Assembly: GCA_014382085.1 (NCBI GenBank)
Contig: JACNKJ010000347.1
Location: forward strand, 1-15,708
From: a bacterium
GTDB taxonomy: Bacteria > Krumholzibacteriota > Krumholzibacteriia > JACNKJ01
Length of the DNA stretch: 15,708 bases
Reading direction: 5' to 3'
The notes beneath the pieces are model-generated. The model searched no databases, had not been told where the DNA came from, and saw only the letters and a list, made by a program, of their open reading frames with translations. Each line of letters starts with the position of its first letter. Within the stretch, counting starts at the first letter, position 1. A program made the translations under genes and the position numbers. Of this stretch, positions 1 to 5,868 are shown one piece after another.

Positions 1-1155
1 GGGCACTTGATGGGCGATGTGTCCATCTTCATGCCGGAAGACGAGGATTCATCCATCCGCGACAACTTTCACTTCTTCCACGACACGGAAGAAGATGGCA
101 GCTGGGGTTGCGACGATGCGTTCGTGCGCCCCTACTATGCAGAGGTCTCCACTTCATGGGTGACAGAGGAGGGTCCGATTACCTGGGACAGGGTTGGGTC
201 GAGTTGCTCGGATCCTTCCGCCTTTTTTGAACTACGCAAGGAACTACTTTTCGAGGCCTTCGGATTCGAAGTGCTTCCATTCTATGCGGATGAGTCCATC
301 CTTGACTCAGGCGAGTGCTACAACTTGCAGGTGGAGATCGAACTAGAAGAATTCTGTGATTGCGAAGCTGAAGGTCTGCCTTTCGATTGGACCCCGAACG
401 GAAACGAGCTTCTCCATTTCTGGGTGCTTGGCTATCCCAACCACATCGAAGACCTAGACATGCACGGTGAGACTGCCGTGCTCATCGACAGCATCTTCGT
501 TCCTCAACCGGATATCGGCACGGTTGTCGAAGTAGAAGTGCCCTGCTTCGGCGCTCGCTTCAAGAGCGTGGTTCTCCTTGCTTCATTGTCGGAGATCGAT
601 GCCGCCGAGGGAGCCCTCTGGTCGCAATCCATCCCCTTCAGGTACCGGTATCGAGCTGTGCCGAGCGATCTGGATCTTTCTGTTGATGTCACATTGCCGA
701 CAAACACGAAATTCCTATGCGTGGACGAATGGGAAACCGTCCCCTATGGCGTGACTGCAACCATTCTGCCGGGGACGGAAATCTGGTTCGCGGATCCCGA
801 TGTCGTTAGTCACAACGTTGGGTTCAAGATCGAGGGAACTCTTGTTGTCGGTGACGCCACAGGTGAACGTACCCAAATGGCTTCCGCCAGCTTATCAACA
901 GAATGGGATGGCATCACGGTGGTTCTAGGAGGCCAACTCGATATCGAGAACGCTGATGTCCTGGGGATCAAAGAAGTCGAAACTTCCCCTGGCATGTGTT
1001 GCGGATCGGTTGGCGAAGTTAGCTTTTCTGATGTCAATGTCACTTTCTCCAATACGGCGAACGGTCTTCTCCTGGACAAAGCCAATACGGTGTATTCGAC
1101 AATGTTACTCTGTCGAATACACCATTCGTCACGCTCCGAAACGCCAACTATCTGA
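1..1155 (+). CDS. Beta-helix surface protein, N-terminal part (5' partial, frameshifted at its 3' end)
   Basis: This is the upstream piece of a secreted or surface-displayed protein. The frame is open through base 1, and neither the TTG at 7 nor the ATG at 10 has a ribosome binding site, so the true start probably lies before the window. Residues up to about 215 are acidic, contain several cysteines and look extracellular, but I do not recognise a domain. From about residue 225 the text becomes typical of right-handed parallel beta-helix proteins: a segment of the type GVTATILPGTEIWF, then short strands such as GTLVVGD and WDGITVVLGGQLDIENADV. After about base 1080 this frame loses the pattern and stops at 1153-1155, while the next frame continues it to a C-terminal sorting domain. 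The two pieces were therefore almost certainly one gene. A one-base deletion in the AAA run at 1078-1080 would explain the break. Confidence 0.75.
   Translation, partial: GHLMGDVSIFMPEDEDSSIRDNFHFFHDTEEDGSWGCDDAFVRPYYAEVSTSWVTEEGPITWDRVGSSCSDPSAFFELRKELLFEAFGFEVLPFYADESILDSGECYNLQVEIELEEFCDCEAEGLPFDWTPNGNELLHFWVLGYPNHIEDLDMHGETAVLIDSIFVPQPDIGTVVEVEVPCFGARFKSVVLLASLSEIDAAEGALWSQSIPFRYRYRAVPSDLDLSVDVTLPTNTKFLCVDEWETVPYGVTATILPGTEIWFADPDVVSHNVGFKIEGTLVVGDATGERTQMASASLSTEWDGITVVLGGQLDIENADVLGIKEVETSPGMCCGSVGEVSFSDVNVTFSNTANGLLLDKANTVYSTMLLCRIHHSSRSETPTI
1089..1123. repeat. Perfect 13-bp inverted repeat (hairpin) inside the frameshifted gene
   Basis: GGTGTATTCGACA (1089-1101) is the exact reverse complement of TGTCGAATACACC (1111-1123), with a 9-base spacer. 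It begins eight bases after the AAA run where the reading frame appears to change. It lacks a following T-tract, so it is not an obvious terminator. It may be a coincidence of coding sequence, a frameshift-stimulating structure, or the reason for a local sequence error. Confidence 0.8.
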
Positions 1156-1169
1156 ACTCCAAAGTCTAC

Positions 1170-2012
1170 ATGGAGCAGGATCCTTCGGGCGTCGCCGTTG
1201 AGGTTGTGGGAACTTCCACCCTCGATAATGTCGTCATCTATGACGCCTATACGGCTCTCAAAGTGCCTGACGGCGACGTGACCCTCCACGATGTCAGCGC
1301 TGAAGCCGGACAGTGGGCGGGCCTGACTCTGAAGCTGGGCCTTCTGGCCAGCGAAACAGGCGTCGTCGATGCGGAGAATTGCACCTTCCTTGGTTTTAAT
1401 CGTGGCGTTGTGGCCGAGGACGACGCTCAAATCACACTACGTACAAGTGAGGTCAAGGGAGCGGCCTGCGGTGTTTACGCAAGCGGGAACACACAGGTGG
1501 ACCTGGGAGACACGCCAACCGGCGAAGAAGGCGACAACTGCATCGATGGATCGGCTTTCAAAGTCTGCAATCTATCTAGCTATACCTTGCCCGCCCGACT
1601 TAACTACTGGTACGAGCAGAACCCGGAACCGAGTGATTTCTATGGCAGTGTGGACTATTGGCAAGAATATCATACGGAATGTCCAGCCGGCGCCGGTGGG
1701 CCCGATTTTCTGATCGCTCCGGGAGGTCCCACAGAGGCAAGTGGGCTTTCGGTCTTTCCCAACCCATTCAATCCTAGCTGCACGATCAAGTTCACACTTC
1801 CCGAAGGTGAACTTTCCTGTGAGCTTGTGATCTTCGATATCGCGGGCCGACGAGTCGCGACCCTGTTCGAGGGCGAGGGCGATGGGAGGCAACATGAAAT
1901 CGAGTGGTCGGGTAGGATGGACTCAGGGGGCCAGGCAGGCTCCGGAGTCTATCTCCTGTCTCTGAGAATGGGTAGCAAGGTTGAAAATACCAAACTGGTT
2001 CTGGTCCACTAA
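1170..2012 (+). CDS. Beta-helix surface protein, C-terminal part with FlgD/Por-like sorting domain (frameshift continuation)
   Basis: This is the downstream piece of the preceding gene, in the frame one base back. The frame is open from 1032, and sensible beta-helix sequence (FDNVTLSNTPFVTLRNANYL) is readable from about 1086, before the first ATG at 1170. That ATG has no convincing ribosome binding site, so independent initiation is unlikely. Residues 1-180 continue the short-strand beta-helix (TSTLDNVVIYDAYTALKV, GVVAEDDAQITLRTSEVKG). The last 85 or so residues form the FlgD Ig-like C-terminal domain: FPNPFNP around residues 196-202, then FDIAGRRVATL, an IEWSGRMDSGGQAGSGVY segment and a terminal KLVLVH strand. 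Such tails direct type IX or related export and anchoring in FCB bacteria. The stop codon TAA (2010-2012) overlaps the ribosome binding site of the next gene, so the two are translated from one message. Confidence 0.75.
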   Translation: MEQDPSGVAVEVVGTSTLDNVVIYDAYTALKVPDGDVTLHDVSAEAGQWAGLTLKLGLLASETGVVDAENCTFLGFNRGVVAEDDAQITLRTSEVKGAACGVYASGNTQVDLGDTPTGEEGDNCIDGSAFKVCNLSSYTLPARLNYWYEQNPEPSDFYGSVDYWQEYHTECPAGAGGPDFLIAPGGPTEASGLSVFPNPFNPSCTIKFTLPEGELSCELVIFDIAGRRVATLFEGEGDGRQHEIEWSGRMDSGGQAGSGVYLLSLRMGSKVENTKLVLVH

Positions 2013-2024
2013 AGGAGGCCTCGC

Positions 2025-2528
2025 ATGAAAAAGTCTTTACTTATTGCCTTAATCGCTCTGAGCCTCCCCGTTGTTGGCCAGACCGATACGTTCGAAATCG
2101 AGATCGCGATTGAGGAACTGCTCACGCTTTCCATCGGGGAAAGGACATATCCCGGCTTCGTGTTGGATCTACCGGAGCAAGTCACAGAAGCAAGCTTCGT
2201 CAAGGCAAGTCTTGCGGTTCGAGCTCGACGCAAGCCCGGTTGCGAGGAGAGCCACTTTGCAATGCAGGTCGCCCACCTGGAAGACGGCATACCAACGGTT
2301 CCCGCTAGAAAAACGGATTTCGTCTCGGAATTGGGATTCGGGGAAGTGTCGGAAGACCTCTTTTTGGATCTCACGGCGACATTGCGACACTGCCTGGCGG
2401 GTGGGCAGCAGGAGCCAACACTGATTTTGGGGGCAATCGCCGAAAATCAGGCTGACTGTGCCCAACTAGAAGCCATCGAACCGAGCCATAGCCTATGGGC
2501 GAAAGTGCAAGTCCTAACCCGCAACTAG
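2025..2528 (+). CDS. Small exported protein of unknown function (167 aa)
   Basis: I do not recognise a family. The start is secure: AAAGGAGG (2011-2018) sits six bases before ATG 2025 and overlaps the stop of the preceding gene. Residues 1-20 form a classical signal peptide (two lysines, then a leucine/isoleucine/alanine core, likely cleaved near VVGQ), so the mature protein of about 147 residues is exported. It is acidic, has three cysteines spread through it (KPGC, RHC, ADC) and no further membrane segment. Predicted strands alternate with polar turns, and it lacks the FlgD-like sorting tail of its neighbours, so it would stay in the periplasm or outer membrane unless it travels with another protein. 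Tight coupling to the beta-helix gene suggests a role alongside that surface protein, but this is inference from position only. Confidence 0.7.
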   Translation: MKKSLLIALIALSLPVVGQTDTFEIEIAIEELLTLSIGERTYPGFVLDLPEQVTEASFVKASLAVRARRKPGCEESHFAMQVAHLEDGIPTVPARKTDFVSELGFGEVSEDLFLDLTATLRHCLAGGQQEPTLILGAIAENQADCAQLEAIEPSHSLWAKVQVLTRN

Positions 2529-2540
2529 TAAATGCTTTAA

Positions 2541-2570
2541 CCCCGCCGGCTTTCGGCGGGGCATTTTATT
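2541..2570 (+). terminator. Rho-independent terminator after the small exported protein gene
   Basis: CCCCGCCG (2541-2548) pairs perfectly with CGGCGGGG (2554-2561) around a 5-base loop, followed by CATTTTATT. It lies 12 bases after the stop codon at 2526-2528 and separates this operon from the next gene. Confidence 0.88.
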
Positions 2571-2586
2571 CCGGGCGGAATTCAGG

Positions 2587-2592
2587 TATAAT
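2587..2592 (+). promoter_or_regulatory. Candidate -10 box (TATAAT) of the second beta-helix gene
   Basis: A perfect TATAAT lies about 25 bases before the TTG start at 2618, just after the terminator of the preceding operon. The region 17 bases upstream (around 2564-2569) falls in the terminator T-tract and has no good -35 match, so strength is uncertain. A start point near 2599 would leave a leader of only about 19 bases. Confidence 0.45.
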
Positions 2593-2606
2593 TGTAGGTG
2601 ATGAAC

Positions 2607-2610
2607 GGAG
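2607..2610 (+). promoter_or_regulatory. Ribosome binding site that selects the TTG start
   Basis: GGAG ends seven bases before TTG 2618, which is good spacing. It abuts the out-of-frame ATG at 2611 directly, which is too close for efficient use. There is no other in-frame start nearby, because a TGA at 2612-2614 closes the frame upstream. Confidence 0.6.
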
Positions 2611-2617
2611 ATGACCA

Positions 2618-4243
2618 TTGCAAGGCAGTTTCCCGATATCATTACTTGCTCTCCTACTCCTTCTGACTACCACGCAAGGGGCGACTCTCCATGTCTTCCC
2701 GGACGGCACAGGCCTATTCCCCACGATCCAGAGCGCCATCGATGCGGCCGCGGTCGGCGACACGGTGCAACTCGCACCTGGGACCTACCAAGGTGAGGGC
2801 AATCGCCGGCTGGACTTCGGAGGCAAGGACCTGACTCTGAGGGGTGACGGTGATCCCTCCGAGACGGTCATCGACTGCCAGCTCCAGGACATCGGCATGC
2901 ACTTCCACAGCGGGGAGACGGAGGCCTCACTCGTGGAGAGGCTGACGATCACGCATGGGGAAGAACCCCTCACCATGCCTGGTGGCGGCATCACTTGTGA
3001 CAATGCTAGCCCAACACTCCGCAACCTCGTATTGCTTGAGAATGAAGGAATCGGAGATGTTGGATTGAACCTTGATTATTCATCCACTGTTGTTGAGGAT
3101 TGCCTCTTTCAGGGGAATATGGCCAGCGGAAGTGGTGGGGCAATCGGATGTGACTTTTCCTCTCCCACAATTCGCAGAACCTCCTTCATCGACAACGTTG
3201 CCGATATCTTTGGTGGAGCGATCGAGTGCTATACGGAGAACCAGCTCGTCTGCGAGGATTGCCTGTTCGAGGGCAATACGATCGACGACTGGGGTGGGGC
3301 AATCTACGCTCACAGCAGTTCTACCGTCTACCTAGCGAATTGCGTCTTCCGCGAGAATCAGGCCAAGTACGGCGGCGCCCTCTCCATCTCGGGGCTTGCA
3401 ACAATCGACAGTTGTACCTTCTTCAGCAACTCTTCTGAGTATTATGGCAGCGCCTGTCTGTTCAAGTATGCACCCGATGAGGGTGTTTCCTCTATCAGTA
3501 GCTCCCAATTCTACTCCAATGGTGCAGGAATTGGTTCAGGAGGAGCTATCGTTGCATCCTCCTATGGAGCCTTCACGATGTCTCACTCCACAGTGGTGGG
3601 CAATTACGGTATGGAGCAGAACGGAGCCGGAATCCTCTGCGGCACGGTCGGTAGCGCCTGGATCGAAAGTTCGATCATTGCCTTTAACCAGGGACCCGGA
3701 CTCTTGCGGGACGCCTCCAGCAGCATCGAGATCGCCTGCAGCGACGTCTACGGCAACACGGGTGGCAACTACTCGGGCGAGATGGAGGACCAGACAGGCC
3801 TCAACGGGAACATCTCCTCGAACCCCTACTTCTGCGACTACGAGAATTGGATTCTTACCCTCTCCTCGCAATCGGCCTGTTTGCCTGAGAACAACGACTG
3901 CGGCGTGCTCATGGGCGCTCTTGGTGAGGACTGCACGCTGACCGGTATCGAGGATGCTTCTCTACTAGCTGTGCAGCTGCATCCCGCCTATCCCAACCCT
4001 TTTAATCCACAGACCGTCATCTCACTTCGGCTTGATGAGTCTACCGTCATCAAGCTGGCCATCCATGACGTGGCGGGCAGGCAACTCAAGGTTTTCCACG
4101 AGGGTTGGTCAGAGGCTGGTCATCGCGATTTCCACTGGAGCGGCCGTGACGATGAGGACCGTGAAGTACCCAGTGGTCTCTACTTCGTGGTACTGGATGG
4201 CCCCGATGGCCGCAGCTCTCAGAAGCTGACGTTACTTCGCTGA
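2618..4243 (+). CDS. Secreted right-handed beta-helix protein with FlgD/Por-like C-terminal sorting domain
   Basis: A 541-residue exported protein. Residues 1-21 form a very hydrophobic signal peptide that, unusually, lacks positive charge when read from the TTG start. Residues 22-70 match the opening of pectate-lyase-like or DUF1565-type beta-helices (HVFPDGTGLFPTIQSAIDAAAVGD, then VQLAPGTY). Residues 100-430 carry repeated coils of about 22-25 residues with GGAI/GGGI turns (SGSGGAIGC, IFGGAIEC, DWGGAIYA, KYGGALSI, GSGGAIVA), reminiscent of chlamydial polymorphic outer membrane protein repeats. The tail from about residue 455 is a FlgD-like sorting domain: NPFNP at 460-464, IHDVAGRQLKVF, FHWSGRDDEDREVPSGLYFVVL, ending in a LTLLR strand. 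Likely a surface protein binding or acting on polysaccharide. No catalytic residues can be assigned. It appears to be transcribed alone. Confidence 0.85.
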   Translation: MQGSFPISLLALLLLLTTTQGATLHVFPDGTGLFPTIQSAIDAAAVGDTVQLAPGTYQGEGNRRLDFGGKDLTLRGDGDPSETVIDCQLQDIGMHFHSGETEASLVERLTITHGEEPLTMPGGGITCDNASPTLRNLVLLENEGIGDVGLNLDYSSTVVEDCLFQGNMASGSGGAIGCDFSSPTIRRTSFIDNVADIFGGAIECYTENQLVCEDCLFEGNTIDDWGGAIYAHSSSTVYLANCVFRENQAKYGGALSISGLATIDSCTFFSNSSEYYGSACLFKYAPDEGVSSISSSQFYSNGAGIGSGGAIVASSYGAFTMSHSTVVGNYGMEQNGAGILCGTVGSAWIESSIIAFNQGPGLLRDASSSIEIACSDVYGNTGGNYSGEMEDQTGLNGNISSNPYFCDYENWILTLSSQSACLPENNDCGVLMGALGEDCTLTGIEDASLLAVQLHPAYPNPFNPQTVISLRLDESTVIKLAIHDVAGRQLKVFHEGWSEAGHRDFHWSGRDDEDREVPSGLYFVVLDGPDGRSSQKLTLLR

Positions 4244-4361
4244 GCTCCTCCTTCGGCTGGTCTGATTGTAGGAGTCCCATCTTCCTCATTTCTCAGAAAG
4301 ATTAATGTCATCCGCCTTGTGGTATCTGGGATTGAGTTTGGTCAAATCTGACGAAAGGCAG

Positions 4362-4396
4362 AAGAAAACCCTCTCTGCAAGTCATTGCAGAAAGGG
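4362..4396 (-). terminator. Hairpin terminator, best read on the minus strand
   Basis: CCCTCTCTGCAA (4369-4380) pairs with TTGCAGAAAGGG (4385-4396), with one mismatch in 12 positions and a 4-base loop. On the minus strand the stem is followed by TTTTCTTC (complement of 4361-4368), a good T-tract. On the plus strand only CTTTATAAG follows. It would end transcripts from the acyl-CoA dehydrogenase gene and, historically, from the tRNA whose 3' half lies just before it. It may also weakly end the plus-strand beta-helix transcript. Confidence 0.7.
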
Positions 4397-4406
4397 CTTT
4401 ATAAGG

Positions 4407-4452
4407 TGGCGGGGACAGGATTTGAACCTATGACCTTTGGGTTATGAGCCCA
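4407..4452 (-). pseudogene. Orphan 3' half of an initiator-type tRNA-Met
   Basis: Read on the minus strand, the sequence GGGCTCATAACCC forms an anticodon arm with loop CTCATAA (anticodon CAT) and the three G:C pairs typical of initiator tRNA. It is followed by a variable loop, a T-arm (ATAGG, TTCAAAT, CCTGT) and an acceptor strand CCCCGCC plus discriminator A. The encoded 3' end reads ACCT rather than ACCA. Going 5', homology ends at about tRNA position 28: the next base breaks the anticodon stem, and no D-arm or matching GGCGGGG acceptor strand follows. Instead come GGG and the heptamer repeat. It cannot be a functional tRNA. The breakpoint in the anticodon stem is where tyrosine recombinases often cross over, so this resembles an att-type remnant. 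Confidence 0.8.
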
Positions 4453-4457
4453 CCCTC

Positions 4458-4492
4458 TTAGTTCCCAGTTCCCAGCTCTCAGTCCTCAGTCC
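4458..4492. repeat. Degenerate heptamer tandem repeat (five units)
   Basis: Five adjacent 7-base units on the plus strand: TTAGTTC, CCAGTTC, CCAGCTC, TCAGTCC, TCAGTCC. The core is YYAGYYC. The last two units cover the stop codon and final codons of the acyl-CoA dehydrogenase gene, and the array begins six bases from the tRNA fragment. Confidence 0.8.
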
Positions 4493-5699
4493 CCAAATCC
4501 ACATCCTTCTGCACTTCATTGGGAATGAACTCCTCGAGGTGCTTCAGATCTCGCGCACCCTTGAGCACGTGGCGGGCGGTGACCATTCGCTGCACCTGGT
4601 TTGTACCCTCGTAGATCTGGGTGATCTTGGCGTCGCGCATGAATTTTTCGACGGGGTAGTCCTTCATGTAGCCGTAGCCGCCGAAGATCTGCACCGCATC
4701 GGTGGTTACACTCATGGCCGTGTCGGTGGCAAAGAGCTTGGCCTGGGCGGCCAGTGCGCTAATATTGCTGGCGCCGTTGTCGATGTTCTTGGCCGCGGCG
4801 TAGACCAGATAGCGGGCCGCTTCCACGCGAGCGCTCATATCGGCCAGCATTCCCTGGATCATCTGGAAGCTGCCGATGGATTTGCCGAACTGCTGGCGGC
4901 GATTGGCATAGACCGCGGCATAATCCAGCGCGCCCTGGGCCAGACCCACGCCTTGACCCGCCACGCCAGGACGGGCGCGGTCGAGAGTCATCATGGCCTG
5001 CTTGAAGCCCTGGCCGGTCTTGCCGCCTAGCAGGCGATCTTCCGGCACTTCGCAATTTTCGAAATCCAATTCTACGACGGGCACCGCGCGAATACCCATC
5101 TTGTCTTCGATCTTGGTGATGGAAAAACCCGGGTCGTCCTTCTCCACAATGAAAGCCGAGATGCGCGCACGCTGGCTTTCCGGATCGGTTACCGCGAAGA
5201 CCGAGTAGATCTCGGCGATCCCACCGTTTGTGGTCCACTTTTTCTCACCGTTGATGATCCAACCCCCAGCGCTCTTCTCGGCCCGCGTGCGAAGACTGCC
5301 CGCGTCGGATCCCGCGAACTTCTCGCTGAGGCCGAAGGCGATAAGTTTCTCGCCCTTGGCGATCTGCGGCAGGTAGTGCTTCTTCTGTTCCTCCGTACCC
5401 GACAGAATAATGGGAAAGCTACCCAGCGCGTTCACAGCGAAAGCCACGCCGATTCCACCACAGGCTTTACTCAGCTCTTCGGTCACCAGGCAAAGGTCCA
5501 AAACTCCGGCACCGTGACCGCCATATTCTTTGGGAATCCAAACGCCGAGCAAGCCGGCTTCGGCCATGGCGTCCTTCACCTCCCAGGGGTATTCCTGCAA
5601 CTGGTCGTACTTCGCGGCCAGAGGCCGAACCACCTTCTCGGCGACCTCACGGGCCAGTTCTTTCCATTTCAGGTTCTCTTCGGTCAGGAAGGGGATCAT
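4479..5699 (-). CDS. Acyl-CoA dehydrogenase (FAD-dependent, short/medium-chain type)
   Basis: A 406-residue flavoprotein, the normal length for the family, that would oxidise an acyl-CoA to the trans-2-enoyl-CoA and pass electrons to electron transfer flavoprotein in beta-oxidation or amino-acid breakdown. The three family regions are present: an N-terminal helical domain (1-118), a beta domain with the FAD signature FGLSEKFAGSDAGS (122-135) and GEKKWTTNGG (151-160), and a C-terminal helical domain with RRQQFGKSIGSFQMIQ, IFGGYGYMKDYPVEKFMRDAKI (338-359) and IYEGTNQVQR, in which Glu364 is the expected catalytic base. Chain-length preference cannot be read from sequence. GAGGAG (5706-5711) lies six bases before the ATG. 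The last residues (LGTED) are encoded by a heptamer repeat, so the C-terminus may have been altered. No other beta-oxidation gene is adjacent. Confidence 0.95.
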   Translation of the reverse strand: MIPFLTEENLKWKELAREVAEKVVRPLAAKYDQLQEYPWEVKDAMAEAGLLGVWIPKEYGGHGAGVLDLCLVTEELSKACGGIGVAFAVNALGSFPIILSGTEEQKKHYLPQIAKGEKLIAFGLSEKFAGSDAGSLRTRAEKSAGGWIINGEKKWTTNGGIAEIYSVFAVTDPESQRARISAFIVEKDDPGFSITKIEDKMGIRAVPVVELDFENCEVPEDRLLGGKTGQGFKQAMMTLDRARPGVAGQGVGLAQGALDYAAVYANRRQQFGKSIGSFQMIQGMLADMSARVEAARYLVYAAAKNIDNGASNISALAAQAKLFATDTAMSVTTDAVQIFGGYGYMKDYPVEKFMRDAKITQIYEGTNQVQRMVTARHVLKGARDLKHLEEFIPNEVQKDVDLGTED

Positions 5700-5742
5700 T
5701 TCGGACTCCTCGGGCTGTTGAAGATTTTGGATAGACCGGGGC

Positions 5743-5770
5743 AGTATAGCAACTTGGCTTCATAGGTAAA
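5743..5770 (-). promoter_or_regulatory. Candidate extended -10 promoter for the acyl-CoA dehydrogenase gene
   Basis: On the minus strand TATACT (complement of 5743-5748) is preceded by TGC, giving an extended -10. TTTACC (complement of 5765-5770) matches the -35 consensus at four of six positions with a 16-base spacer. The predicted leader is about 36 bases. Confidence 0.5.
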
Positions 5771-5783
5771 GGGCCGGGAAGTC

Positions 5784-5813
5784 TTGGGATATTCCTGTTC
5801 GATCTGCTATAAT
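5784..5813 (+). promoter_or_regulatory. Candidate extended -10 promoter for the C25-family gene
   Basis: TATAAT (5808-5813) is preceded by TGC, an extended -10. TTGGGA (5784-5789) matches four of six -35 positions with an 18-base spacer. The predicted leader of about 49 bases contains a small GCCG/CGGC hairpin (5827-5840) and the ribosome binding site GGAGG (5860-5864), four bases before the ATG. Confidence 0.6.
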
Positions 5814-5868
5814 TAACCACCTTCACGCCGCCAAAACGGCCCCTGTCCCCATTTTCCGCGGAGGCATC

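Noticed and set aside
810..1430. 206-codon minus-strand frame across the frameshift region
   Set aside because: It is antisense to beta-helix coding sequence that reads well on the plus strand, with low-complexity shadow composition.
4244..4280. Terminator directly after the second beta-helix gene (CTCCT ... AGGAG)
   Set aside because: The possible stem is short with a long loop and has no T-tract. The hairpin at 4369-4396 is the better candidate.
4407..4480. Intact tRNA-Met gene
   Set aside because: The 5' half is missing: no D-arm and no acceptor strand complementary to CCCCGCC appear in the minus-strand bases upstream of the anticodon stem.
4458..4492. CRISPR array
   Set aside because: The units are 7 bases long, contiguous and without spacers. 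No cas gene is present.
5700..5868. Riboswitch in the divergent intergenic region
   Set aside because: The predicted leaders are only about 36 and 49 bases with at most a four-pair hairpin, too short for a known riboswitch class.
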